A stretch of 64,000 nt of DNA from Mucisphaera sp965279675. Lineage in GTDB: Bacteria > Planctomycetota > Phycisphaerae > Phycisphaerales > Phycisphaeraceae. A program made the translations under genes and the position numbers. Positions 42,285 through 50,895 of the stretch are shown piece by piece. The DNA lies in NCBI RefSeq assembly GCF_965279675.1, contig NZ_CBDIIJ010000002.1, positions 1,302,001-1,366,000 on the forward strand, read 5' to 3'. Below the pieces are notes generated by a model, which did not search any database, had not been told where the DNA came from, and saw nothing but the letters and a program-made list of their open reading frames with translations. Numbering within the stretch: position 1 is the stretch's first letter; each line of letters opens with the position of its first letter.

Positions 42285-43376
42285 ATGCCTCCCTATTACG
42301 AAGTCACGCGCGACGGCGAATCGGCTGTGATGAAGCAGGGTCCGACGCCTGCTGAGCTTGGGTATCGGATGCCGGCGGAGTGGGAGCCGCAGCAGCGGGT
42401 GTGGGTGACGACGCCTACCAACCCGGACACGTTTCCCGGGTGTCTGCAGGAGGCTCAGGAGCAGCACGCGGCGTGGTGCGGGGAGATGTCGAAGGTGGTG
42501 CCGGTGACGACGACGCAGTCCGTGGGGATTGCGCCGGAGGACGCCTGGGTGCGGGACTACGGCCCGATTTTCCTGGTGGATGACAAGGGCGGGCTGGCGT
42601 TCAACAACTACCGGTTCAACGCGTGGGGCGGGAAGTACCCGCCTTGGGACAAGATGGACGCGGTGCCGGACATCATCGCGGCGTTTCTGGAGACGGAGAC
42701 GGGTCGTGTGATCCCGCACTGGAAGCACGACATGGTGCTGGAGGGCGGAGCGTTCGAGGTGAACGGCAAGGGCTCGTTGTTAACGACGGAGGCTTGTCTG
42801 CTTCATCCGAACCGGAACCCGACATTGAGCAAGCAGCAGATCGAGGCGAATCTGGCGGGGACGCTGGGCGTGGACAACATCATCTGGATGCCGAAGGGTT
42901 TGAAGGGCGACGACACGGACGGGCATCAGGACGACCTCGCGCGGTGGATCACGGCCGACACGATCGTGGCGGTGCGAGCGCCGGAGGGTCATCCGGATCA
43001 CGAGGCACTGGAGGCCAACTGGCAGGCGCTGCAGGAGGCTCGGGATCAAGATGGGCAGAAGCTGAATCTGATCGAGCTGCCAGAGGTGGACCCGCCGGTG
43101 ACGTACGAGATGCCGGACGACTACGAGGCCGAGCGGAATGCGAATGGCGAGACAACGGGTGGTGGGCATCTGCCGGCGTCGTACACGAACTACCTGATCT
43201 CGAACGGGCATCTGTTTCTGCCGGTGTTCGGCCGGCGGACGGATGACGCGGCGATCCGGCTGTACGAGCAGGCGGCCCCGCACCTGACGGTGGTGCCGAT
43301 TCGTTCGGAGTGGCTGATCGTGGGGCGCGGGTCGCTGCATTGTTTGAGTCAGCAGCAGCCGGCGGTTGAAAGCTGA
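42285..43376 (+). CDS. aguA: Agmatine deiminase
   Basis: Converts agmatine to N-carbamoylputrescine and ammonia, feeding AguB. The 363 residues show the peptidylarginine-deiminase-like fold: MPAEWEPQQRVWVTTP at the N-terminus, PEDAWVRDYGPIF, the FNAWGGKYPPWDKMD substrate loop, LEGGAFEVNGKGSLLTTE, GDDTDGHQDDLARW (catalytic His/Asp), and Cys353 in GSLHCLSQQ. The stop codon directly abuts the stop codon of the convergent GNAT gene (43376/43377). Confidence 0.96.
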   Translation: MPPYYEVTRDGESAVMKQGPTPAELGYRMPAEWEPQQRVWVTTPTNPDTFPGCLQEAQEQHAAWCGEMSKVVPVTTTQSVGIAPEDAWVRDYGPIFLVDDKGGLAFNNYRFNAWGGKYPPWDKMDAVPDIIAAFLETETGRVIPHWKHDMVLEGGAFEVNGKGSLLTTEACLLHPNRNPTLSKQQIEANLAGTLGVDNIIWMPKGLKGDDTDGHQDDLARWITADTIVAVRAPEGHPDHEALEANWQALQEARDQDGQKLNLIELPEVDPPVTYEMPDDYEAERNANGETTGGGHLPASYTNYLISNGHLFLPVFGRRTDDAAIRLYEQAAPHLTVVPIRSEWLIVGRGSLHCLSQQQPAVES

Positions 43377-44051
43377 TTAAGTAGACGCTGGGTTTCGCCA
43401 CTCGATCAGCGTGGCCCAGTTGTTGCTGGCTTCGTCGATGAGGTAGTCCTGTAGGATGCCGCGGACTTTGAAGCCGTTGCGGAGTTGGAAGGTGAGGGTG
43501 CTGTCGGTGAGTTCGCCGGCGACGACTTTGTTGACGTAGTCGCTGGGTGAGAGTTTGTGTTTGTGGTGGGCGTAGTCGGGGATGAGCCCGCCGGCGACGA
43601 TGCCTTCTTTGTGGTGGCGGATCACGAGGTCCTTGCGGGCCTGGTAGAGGGCTTTGCCGATGCCTCGGCCGCGGGCGCAGGGGTGCGTGGAGATATCGGC
43701 GCCGTAGTAGTAGTCGCCTTGTGGGTTGTGGTTGCGGAAGAAGTTGTTGTCGACGATTTCAAGGAAGGTGTGTCCGGGGTCGTCGAAGTTGAAGTCGATG
43801 AAGAAGCCGGAGCCCTGGCCGACGACACGGCCTTGCGGGCAGCACGGGGCCGCTGAGAGTTCGGGGCTGTCGGGGAGGATGGCGACGATCTGGCCTTCGG
43901 GGAAGACCTTGTGTTGGCTTTCGAATTGCGGGACGCGCATCAGCTCGCGGGGGTCGAGCGTGGGGTAGCAGTCGATCTGCAGCTGCTCGAGCGCGGCGAA
44001 GTGCTCGGGCTCGATGGTCACCAGCTGGAGGTCGTCGGTGTTGGCGGCCAT
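43377..44051 (-). CDS. GNAT-family acetyltransferase, type often fused to a nitrilase
   Basis: A 224-residue protein with a GNAT core: DISTHPCARGRGIGKALYQARKDL is the acetyl-CoA loop (shown in part: CARGRGIGKALY). The C-terminus (FQLRNGFKVRGILQDYLID) is typical of a GNAT group found as the N-terminal half of GNAT/carbon-nitrogen hydrolase fusions. Here it stands alone, but a nitrilase (aguB) is nearby. It starts 6 bases after the aminotransferase stop and is likely the last gene of a three-gene leftward operon. A polyamine or an amino acid is a reasonable substrate guess, not shown by sequence. Confidence 0.82.
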   Translation of the reverse strand: MAANTDDLQLVTIEPEHFAALEQLQIDCYPTLDPRELMRVPQFESQHKVFPEGQIVAILPDSPELSAAPCCPQGRVVGQGSGFFIDFNFDDPGHTFLEIVDNNFFRNHNPQGDYYYGADISTHPCARGRGIGKALYQARKDLVIRHHKEGIVAGGLIPDYAHHKHKLSPSDYVNKVVAGELTDSTLTFQLRNGFKVRGILQDYLIDEASNNWATLIEWRNPAST

Positions 44052-44057
44052 GTCGGC

Positions 44058-45431
44058 TTAGCGGGGTGTCTTCCACTTCTCGTAGGCGGCGTGGACGGCG
44101 GCTTCGAGCGCGGTCATGGCTTCTTCGAGCTGCTCATCGGTGATGACCAGAGGACAGAGGATGCGGAGGCAGCTGGTGTAGAGGCCGGCGCGGATCATGA
44201 TGAGTCCGCGTTGGAAGGCTTCCTGCACGATGTCGACCGGGGCTTGCTTGTTGGGCTCTTTGGTTTTGGGGTCCATGACGAACTCCATGGCACACATCGC
44301 GCCGAGTCCGCGGACGTCGCCGATGAACTCGTACTTGGCCTGCCACTGCCGGAAGCGGTCCATGATGACCTTGCCGACCTCGTTGGCGCGGTCGGCGAGT
44401 TTGTGTTTCTCCATGTGGTCGATGGTGGCGAGGGCGGAGGCACAGGCGACGGGATTGCCGCCATAGGTGGAGCCGAGCCCGCCGGGGTGGGGAGCGTCCA
44501 TGATGTCGGCTTTGCCGGTGACGGCGGAGATGGGCAGGCCGGCGCCGATGCTCTTGGCGGTGATGAGCATGTCGGGTTCGACGCCGGCGTGCTCGATGGC
44601 GAACATCTTGCCGGTTCGGCAGAAGCCGGTCTGGACTTCGTCGGAGGCGAGGAGGATGCCGTGGTCGTCGCAGATGCGGCGGAGGGCCTGGAGGTATTCG
44701 GGGGGTGCGGGGATGAACCCGCCTTCGCCTAAGACAGGTTCGATGATGACGGCGGCGACGGATTCGGGTGAGACCTGCGCGGTGAAGGCTTTGTGGAGTT
44801 CATCGATGCAGGAGCCGACGCAGGTGGACCCACCGCAGTTGGTCCGGCTGCATCGGAAGGGGTAGGGGTAGGGGATGCGGTAGACGTCGGAGCAGAAGGG
44901 GCCGAAGCCGCGTTTGAAGAGGTCGTACTTGCTGGTCATTGTCATGCCGAGGAGCGAGCGGCCATGGAAGGCGCCTTCGAAGACGATGATGGCGTGTCGT
45001 TTAGTGGCGTAGCGAGCGATCTTGACGGCGTTCTCGCCGGCTTCGACGCCTGAGTTGAGGAGGATGGTTTTCAGCGGGCCGGAGATGGGCGCGAGCTCGT
45101 TGAGTTTTTCGCTGAGCGCGACCATGGGTTCGTAGGTGCCGACGATGGAGCAGAGGTGCCAGAGCTTGTCGACCTGTTCGTGGACAGCCTCTTTAATGCC
45201 CGGCATGACGTGGCCGACATTCATCGCGCCGATGCCGCCTGCCATATCGATGAAGGTGTTGCCATCGACATCGGTGACCATCGCACCTTCGGCGCGTTCG
45301 GCGACTAGCGGTGTGGCGCGGGCGTTGCCGCGGACGACAGCAGCTTCGCGGCGGTCGAGGATGGCCTGGGCCTTGGGGCCGGGCAGGGGGGTGTTGATCT
45401 GGATCAGGCTGTCTTTAAGGGCGGTGGTCAT
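44058..45431 (-). CDS. gabT: Class III aminotransferase (4-aminobutyrate aminotransferase-like)
   Basis: A PLP enzyme of 457 residues. Key features: LLNSGVEAGENAVKIAR for cofactor phosphate binding, FEGAFHGRS, EPVLGEGGF, SDEVQTGFCRTG (Asp for the PLP ring nitrogen), and the Schiff-base Lys293 in LITAKSIGAGLP. The closest match by eye is GabT, which moves the amino group of GABA to 2-oxoglutarate; putrescine or other omega-amino compounds are possible in this setting. Four cysteines (194, 199, 204, 208) form a tight cluster in a loop. The start overlaps the stop of the C45 gene as ATGA. Confidence 0.9.
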   Translation of the reverse strand: MTTALKDSLIQINTPLPGPKAQAILDRREAAVVRGNARATPLVAERAEGAMVTDVDGNTFIDMAGGIGAMNVGHVMPGIKEAVHEQVDKLWHLCSIVGTYEPMVALSEKLNELAPISGPLKTILLNSGVEAGENAVKIARYATKRHAIIVFEGAFHGRSLLGMTMTSKYDLFKRGFGPFCSDVYRIPYPYPFRCSRTNCGGSTCVGSCIDELHKAFTAQVSPESVAAVIIEPVLGEGGFIPAPPEYLQALRRICDDHGILLASDEVQTGFCRTGKMFAIEHAGVEPDMLITAKSIGAGLPISAVTGKADIMDAPHPGGLGSTYGGNPVACASALATIDHMEKHKLADRANEVGKVIMDRFRQWQAKYEFIGDVRGLGAMCAMEFVMDPKTKEPNKQAPVDIVQEAFQRGLIMIRAGLYTSCLRILCPLVITDEQLEEAMTALEAAVHAAYEKWKTPR

Positions 45432-46576
45432 CGTGAGGCTTCTTTCTCGGCGGCGGGTGTGAATCCGTGATCGGTGGCCCGGAAGGTTTCCCAGGGTTGG
45501 GTATCGGGGCGTCCCCAGCAGGCCCAGAGGGTTCGGGCTTTGGGGTCCATGACGACGGCCCCTGAGGTTTCGACGTTGTAACCGTCGAGAGGGTCGTGGC
45601 AGATGCCCATGCCATCGGCACGACGGGTGGCCAGGAAGGCTTTGAGCTTGCCGGGGTCGAGCTGGTGTTGTTGATCGATGAGGTCGGCGGCTTCGGCGAG
45701 GCGTGTTCGTGTGCAGGCTTTGGCGGTGGGGTGCTTGTCGCGTTGGACGGCCTCGGTGCTGGGATCGAGGCAGTGGTTGGTGTGGAGGAGCAGATCCTTA
45801 AGCGGGGTGACGGCCCGGTGGGATGGGGTGGCCTCGATGTTGTAGCCGGCCCAGCCGCCGGCTTCGGTCGGGCCGAGCAAGAGGTAGTTGTGGGCACCGG
45901 CGAGTTTGGCGCGGTCGAGTTCGGCGCGGGCGGCTTCGACGGTTCGCTGGCGGAGCATGGCTCGGACCACAAAAACCCAGGTGACGCCGACCTGCCCGTC
46001 GGTCACGAGGATGTTGTTGATGCCGACGCAGACGCCGGCGTCGTTCATGCCGATCATGCCGACACAGCCGGCAAGGGTAAAGGTGATGACGGAGGGCTCG
46101 CCCGGACGGTCGATGGAGATCATCCGGACGTGCGGCGTGGCGGTGGGGTGCATGTCCCAGGTCTGGGCGAAGTAGGGACGGTCGGCTCCGGCGCGCTTAC
46201 CGCTGACGATGGCGGCGGTGCATCCGCCTGCCTCGTCGCCGGCGGGCTCGCTGCCGCGGTGGGCGTAGACGGTGTCGACGAAGTCGGTGAAGCCGTTCAT
46301 GATGAGTGCTTCGACCGGGTCGATGCCAGCGCCCTCGGCGATGCCGTGGAGTTCTTCGGAGAGGGAGGGGTCGTAATCGTCCTGCTCGGCGAGGCATTGT
46401 TCGCCGAGGGCTCGGATGGTGGCGGCGGGGGCGCCGCCCTGGGTCCAGTGGGGGTCGGAGAGGAGTTCCATGCGTTCGGCGGTGATGGCCCGGATCTCAG
46501 GGGCCCAGGCCTGGCCGTGCTTGAAGCCGGCGTCGTAGGGGGAGCCTTCGAGTCGGAGCCACTGGATAGATGCCAT
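45428..46576 (-). CDS. C45-type autoproteolytic acyltransferase/hydrolase
   Basis: A 382-residue Ntn-hydrolase of the C45 family (acyl-CoA:6-aminopenicillanate acyltransferase-like). The N-terminal propeptide ends at GGC119-TAA; Cys119 would become the catalytic N-terminal residue after self-cleavage. The following AQTWDMHP, LAGCVGMIGMNDAGVCVGINN and TNHCLDP segments match family landmarks. Members hydrolyse or form amide bonds; the natural substrate here is unknown. It is the first gene of an operon with gabT and a GNAT gene, which suggests handling of an N-acylated amine. Confidence 0.87.
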   Translation of the reverse strand: MASIQWLRLEGSPYDAGFKHGQAWAPEIRAITAERMELLSDPHWTQGGAPAATIRALGEQCLAEQDDYDPSLSEELHGIAEGAGIDPVEALIMNGFTDFVDTVYAHRGSEPAGDEAGGCTAAIVSGKRAGADRPYFAQTWDMHPTATPHVRMISIDRPGEPSVITFTLAGCVGMIGMNDAGVCVGINNILVTDGQVGVTWVFVVRAMLRQRTVEAARAELDRAKLAGAHNYLLLGPTEAGGWAGYNIEATPSHRAVTPLKDLLLHTNHCLDPSTEAVQRDKHPTAKACTRTRLAEAADLIDQQHQLDPGKLKAFLATRRADGMGICHDPLDGYNVETSGAVVMDPKARTLWACWGRPDTQPWETFRATDHGFTPAAEKEASR

Positions 46577-46698
46577 GGGTTCTCGCTTGGGGCGTGGTTG
46601 CGTCGAGCGGAGATTATAGAAGGCTGGGCCGATCGGCTGCAGCGGGTCAGGGGCTGATTACAATTGTGCTTTCGGAAGAACAGGATGGAGACAGCTTT

Positions 46699-47445
46699 AT
46701 GGCTGGACACAGCAAGTGGGCCAATATCAAGCACCGGAAGGGCCGTCAGGACGCCCGGCGGTCGAAGATCTGGAGCAAGTGCTCGCGGGCGATCATCGTG
46801 GCGGCGCGGAATGGCGGGGGCGATCCGGCGATGAACCTGGCGCTGAGGTATGCCATCGACGATGCCAAATCCGAGAACATGCCCAAGGACACGATCGCGA
46901 ACGCCATCAAAAAGGGGGCGGGCAACGCGGATGGCGAGAGCTACGAGGCGGTGGTTTACGAGGGGTATGGCCCGAACGGGGTGGCGGTGATGCTGGATTG
47001 CCTGACCGACAACAAGAACCGGACGGTGCCCGAGCTGCGGAAGATTTTTGAGAAGTGCGGCGGCAATCTGGGGGCTTCGGGCTGTGTGGCCTACAACTTC
47101 CAGAGTAAGGGGCAGGTCTACATCAGCAAGGAGGCGATCTCCGAGGAGGCGCTGATGGAGCTGGTGCTGGAAGCGGGTGCGGAGGACGTGACGGATGAGG
47201 GGGAGAGTTTCAGGGTGCTGACCCAGCCCGCGGACCTGATTCCGGTGCGAGAGGCCATCGAGGCAGCCGGCCTGGAGGTGGAATCGGCGCAGCTGGCCAT
47301 GATCCCGGAGACGACCGTGACCTGCACGGGCAAGGATGCGAAGAAGGTGCTGGACCTGATGGAGACGCTGGAGGATCACGACGACGTCCAGAAGGTGCAC
47401 GCGAACTTTGATATTCCGGATGAGGAGATGGCGGGTCTGGATTAG
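46699..47445 (+). CDS. yebC: YebC/PmpR-family protein
   Basis: A 248-residue protein starting MAGHSKWANIKHRKG, the diagnostic start of the family. SKIWSKCSRAI, NMPKDTIANAIKKGAG and YEGYGPNGVAVMLDCLTDN follow. Long treated as a transcription regulator; recent work on family members supports a role in translation at difficult peptide stretches. GGAG 8 bases before the ATG fixes the start; an upstream in-frame extension is low-quality. A TACAAT at 46659-46664 could be its -10. Confidence 0.95.
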   Translation: MAGHSKWANIKHRKGRQDARRSKIWSKCSRAIIVAARNGGGDPAMNLALRYAIDDAKSENMPKDTIANAIKKGAGNADGESYEAVVYEGYGPNGVAVMLDCLTDNKNRTVPELRKIFEKCGGNLGASGCVAYNFQSKGQVYISKEAISEEALMELVLEAGAEDVTDEGESFRVLTQPADLIPVREAIEAAGLEVESAQLAMIPETTVTCTGKDAKKVLDLMETLEDHDDVQKVHANFDIPDEEMAGLD

Positions 47446-47513
47446 GTACTGTCTGGTCTTATGACGTTGTCTGCGGTAGTCTGAGGTGTATCCAACTGAT
47501 TCCGGAGCGTGCC

Positions 47514-48851
47514 ATGACCCTCTCTTTGCTGCGTTCGATCTCTGTGTTTTTGCTGCTGGGGACTGTGGTCTGGGCGGCTCCGCATGTGGTAAGCACGACG
47601 CCGGAGCATATGGCGATGGGCGTCGACCCGAAGCTCCGTCAGGTGGTGGTGACCTTCGATCAGCCGATGAATCGCTCCGGGATGTCGGTGGTGGGGGACG
47701 AGCGCACGATGCCGCGGATCGGTCGGACGCGCTGGGCGAATCAGCGGACCTTTGTGTTGCCGGTGCTCCTCGAGCCGGACCGGATGTACCGGATCGGTTT
47801 CAACGACGATCGCTATCAGAACTTCAAGAGTGAGCAGGGCGAGTCGGCCGAGCCCTTCGTGCTGGAGTTTCGGACGGGTGCCAAGCGGGAGCGGAACACC
47901 CGTGAAGCGGCGGTCTACACGGCTGAGCAGCAGCAGACGGCGGTGGAGTTGATGCGTGAGGCGATGGCCGTGCGTTACTCGCACTACGAGCGCTTCATGA
48001 TCGACTGGCCCGGGGAGATCGATGCGATGTCCGGGGCGTTGGTGCGGGAGCGCACGCCTCAGCGCTTCGCCATGCTGGCAGCGCAAATCCTCAAGCAGGC
48101 TCAGGACAAGCACCTGTTCCTCGAGGTCGAGGGCGAGCGGATCTCGACGCATGTCGCGCCCGTGAATCCGAACATCGACGAGTCCTGGATCCGCGCGGCG
48201 GCCAGGGACTGGCAAGAACCGAATCCCTACCTTGCCTTTGCCACACTCCGTGGCGGGGTGCCTTATGCACTGGTCAGGACCTGGGGGGCGCAGACCGAGG
48301 ATGCTTACGAGCCGTTGTTTGCGTTTGTCGGTCGGCACGTCGATGAGCCGGGTCTGATTATCGACGTGCGGCTGAATGGCGGGGGGTCGGAGAAGATCGC
48401 CAGGCAGTTTGCAGGCTGCTTTGTGGATGAGCAGATGCTCTACGCCAAGCACGTCTACCGGGACGAAGGGTTGCCGCTGGGCTTCACCGATCCGATCGAG
48501 AGGCGGGTTGAGCCCAACTTCGCGAGGCCGCGGTATCGCGGGCATGTGGCGGTGTTGTCCGGGCCGGCGGTGATGAGTTCCGCCGAGGCGTTCCTGCTGA
48601 TGATGCGTCAGGCGCCGCGGGCCACGATCTTTGGGGAGACCTCGCAGGGCAGTTCCGGCAACCCGGTGCCCTACGACCTCGGCAACGACGTGATGCTGTA
48701 CGTTCCGAGCTGGAAGGCGATGACGCCTTTTGGTGATGAGTTCGAGGGCTACGGGATCGACCCGGATGTGGAGGTTCCCTGGGAAGCGCCGGGCTTGCTG
48801 ACGCCCGACCCGGTCCTGGAAGCAGCGATCAGGCACATCGAGGATTTGTAG
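47514..48851 (+). CDS. Secreted S41-like (C-terminal processing) peptidase with N-terminal Ig-like domain
   Basis: 445 residues. A signal peptide (about 1-22) is followed by a Big_5-like Ig domain (VVSTTPEHMAMGVDPKLRQV, with VVVTFDQPMN). The C-terminal part has the tail-specific protease pattern: GLIIDVRLNGGGSE, HVAVLSGPAVMSSAEAFLL (nucleophile Ser) and FGETSQGSSGNP. No PDZ domain is obvious in between. Probably acts in the periplasm or outside. GGAG 7 bases before the ATG supports the start. The acylphosphatase gene starts 4 bases after it. Confidence 0.82.
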   Translation: MTLSLLRSISVFLLLGTVVWAAPHVVSTTPEHMAMGVDPKLRQVVVTFDQPMNRSGMSVVGDERTMPRIGRTRWANQRTFVLPVLLEPDRMYRIGFNDDRYQNFKSEQGESAEPFVLEFRTGAKRERNTREAAVYTAEQQQTAVELMREAMAVRYSHYERFMIDWPGEIDAMSGALVRERTPQRFAMLAAQILKQAQDKHLFLEVEGERISTHVAPVNPNIDESWIRAAARDWQEPNPYLAFATLRGGVPYALVRTWGAQTEDAYEPLFAFVGRHVDEPGLIIDVRLNGGGSEKIARQFAGCFVDEQMLYAKHVYRDEGLPLGFTDPIERRVEPNFARPRYRGHVAVLSGPAVMSSAEAFLLMMRQAPRATIFGETSQGSSGNPVPYDLGNDVMLYVPSWKAMTPFGDEFEGYGIDPDVEVPWEAPGLLTPDPVLEAAIRHIEDL

Positions 48852-48855
48852 AGGT

Positions 48856-49134
48856 ATGGATTCGATTCGCGTTCGGGCCCGGTATGTGGGGCGTGTTCAG
48901 GGTGTCGGGTTTCGGATGACAGCCGTTGAGTTGGCCGGACCGTATGCGATCACCGGTTTTGCCCGCAACCTCCCGGACGGCTCGGTTCGCGTGGAGGCCC
49001 AGGGGCCGACCGGCGATGTCGAAGCCTTCTTCGATCGGCTGGAGAAGGTGATGGAGCGGCACATCACCGGCGTCGATCGGCAGGTCGTGGCCTGCCTGCC
49101 GGCGGAGACCGAGTTCGCGTTCGGGGTGGGTTAG
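48856..49134 (+). CDS. acyP: Acylphosphatase
   Basis: A 92-residue enzyme that hydrolyses acyl phosphates. The signature GRVQGVGFR (12-20) supplies Arg20, and GFARNLPDGSVRVEAQG supplies Asn38; both catalytic residues are at standard positions and the length is typical. It follows the S41 gene by 4 bases and ends one base before the convergent phosphatase gene. Confidence 0.95.
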   Translation: MDSIRVRARYVGRVQGVGFRMTAVELAGPYAITGFARNLPDGSVRVEAQGPTGDVEAFFDRLEKVMERHITGVDRQVVACLPAETEFAFGVG

Positions 49135-50847
49135 TCAGCGCTTGTCATCGACGCGCACGACGACCAGGGTGGTGTCGTCGTTGGCTCGGCGGATGCCGGT
49201 GAACCGGCGCACCTGCCAGAGCAGGTGGTTCATGATCTTCTCGGCGTTGCCCTCGGCTTCGAGCAGGGCGGCGTACAGTCTTTCTCGTCCGAATTGCTCG
49301 CCGTCGAAAGACTGCGCTTCGGTGACGCCATCGGTCACGAGGACGAGGAGGTCGCCGGGTTCAAGGTCCCAGAGGCCTTTGTCGTAGGGCACCTCGCGTT
49401 CGACGCCGACGACCAGCCCACCGGCTTCGAGCTTGTGGAGTCTGCCATTGCGACGGAGCAGGGGGGGTTCGTGGCCGGCGTTGCAGTAGGTCAGCCGGAG
49501 TGTTCTGGGATCGATGACGCCGTAGAACAGCGTCGCGAACTCGCTGTCGAGGGTATCGCGGGTGAGGGCCCGGTTGACGCGTGACATGATCTCGTCGATG
49601 TCGTAGAGGTCCTGTGCGTAAGCGCGGAGCGAGGCACGGACGGAGGCCATGAGCAGGCTGGCCGCGACCCCCTTGCCGACGACGTCGCCGATGACGATGC
49701 CGAGGTTATCCTCCAGGCGGAGGAAGTCGTAGAAGTCGCCAGCGAGCTCGTAGCTGGGAATGTAGCGGGCGGCGATGTCCAGACCGGGGAAGTCGGGTTT
49801 TCTCTGCGGGAGCATTCGCCGCTGCACGCTGCCGGCGAGGTGCAGCTGGTGGACCAGCTTCTCTTTCTCACGACGTTCTTCATCGAGTCTGGCGTTCTCG
49901 ATAGCGGCCCCGAGGATCTGCGCCAGCGCGACGATCAGATCGCTCTCGAATTCGGTGAACCGCCGTTTCTTGCCGGTAAAGACCTGCACGGTGCCGATGG
50001 CCTTGCCCTGGTAGGCGATGCCGACGCAGAGCATCGAGACCAGGCCCTCGGCGCGGGCTTCTTCGGGGTAGAGCACGCGCGGGTCGGTGCCCATGTCGGC
50101 GACGTAGACGGGCTCTCCGGCGAGTGCCTTGGTGAAGATGGGGCTGTGTTCGACGTCGAGCGCGCCCTTCTCCAGATAGGCCGGGGAGAGGCGATAGCTG
50201 GCGCGGGTGTCTAGTGCCTGCCGTTCCTCATCCAGCAGACGGATGCTGACCGCGCGGGCGTCCATCACTTCCCCCACCGACCGTGCGGCGAGGTCGAGGA
50301 CGAGCCTGAGGTCGCGTTGTCCCGAGAGGATCGTGCTGATCCGATAGAGCACGGCGAGTTCTTCGACGCGTTGGCGCGACTGGATCTCCTGCTCGCAGAG
50401 CCGGGTGAGGCTGTTGGCGATCAGGTGCAGCAGCTCGATGCCGACGGCGAGCTTGCGTGCATCCGGTTTCTCACAGGTAGCCTTCCCATCGATGTCGAAG
50501 GCCTGTTCGGCCTGGAGCTCAATGGTTCCCAGCCGGACGTTGCCGGCGCTGATGGTGGCCCGGAAGATCCCATCGTCCTCGCCATCACCGGTCAGCAGCT
50601 CGCCGAGCAGCGCATCCGACTGCGCACGCTTGGCTGGATCGGTGGCTTCGGTGAGCGCGCGGCCGGCGGTGTCGGCGAAGCGGGCGTGCAGGCCGATGGC
50701 AGCGGTCAGGCTGTCCTGGAGTTGTTGGAGCGTGTTCCGGTCGAAGTAGGCGAGCAGGGTATCGGTGCGCGACACCCGGTCCTGGCGCATCAGTTCCGGG
50801 ACGGTCTGGGTTGGCGGGATGGATAGGCTGTCGCCGGTCGGGCCCAA
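49135..50847 (-). CDS. PocR-GAF-SpoIIE phosphatase (RsbU-like)
   Basis: 570 residues. An N-terminal PocR-like sensor (about 25-130: LQQLQDSLTAAIGLHARFAD), a GAF domain (about 165-315), a short coiled coil, then a PP2C/SpoIIE phosphatase (350-565) with YELAGDFYDF, IGDVVGKGVAASLLMAS, YCNAGHEPPLL and LVTDGVTEAQ carrying the metal-binding aspartates. It likely dephosphorylates an anti-sigma-factor antagonist; none is encoded nearby. A TTG start at 50847 is supported by AGGAG 7 bases upstream; there is no nearby ATG until residue 20. Confidence 0.9.
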   Translation of the reverse strand: MGPTGDSLSIPPTQTVPELMRQDRVSRTDTLLAYFDRNTLQQLQDSLTAAIGLHARFADTAGRALTEATDPAKRAQSDALLGELLTGDGEDDGIFRATISAGNVRLGTIELQAEQAFDIDGKATCEKPDARKLAVGIELLHLIANSLTRLCEQEIQSRQRVEELAVLYRISTILSGQRDLRLVLDLAARSVGEVMDARAVSIRLLDEERQALDTRASYRLSPAYLEKGALDVEHSPIFTKALAGEPVYVADMGTDPRVLYPEEARAEGLVSMLCVGIAYQGKAIGTVQVFTGKKRRFTEFESDLIVALAQILGAAIENARLDEERREKEKLVHQLHLAGSVQRRMLPQRKPDFPGLDIAARYIPSYELAGDFYDFLRLEDNLGIVIGDVVGKGVAASLLMASVRASLRAYAQDLYDIDEIMSRVNRALTRDTLDSEFATLFYGVIDPRTLRLTYCNAGHEPPLLRRNGRLHKLEAGGLVVGVEREVPYDKGLWDLEPGDLLVLVTDGVTEAQSFDGEQFGRERLYAALLEAEGNAEKIMNHLLWQVRRFTGIRRANDDTTLVVVRVDDKR

Positions 50848-50895
50848 TCGGGGGCTCCTGTGCGCTGACTCGAAGCGGGGTCGGGTGGGTGGAGC

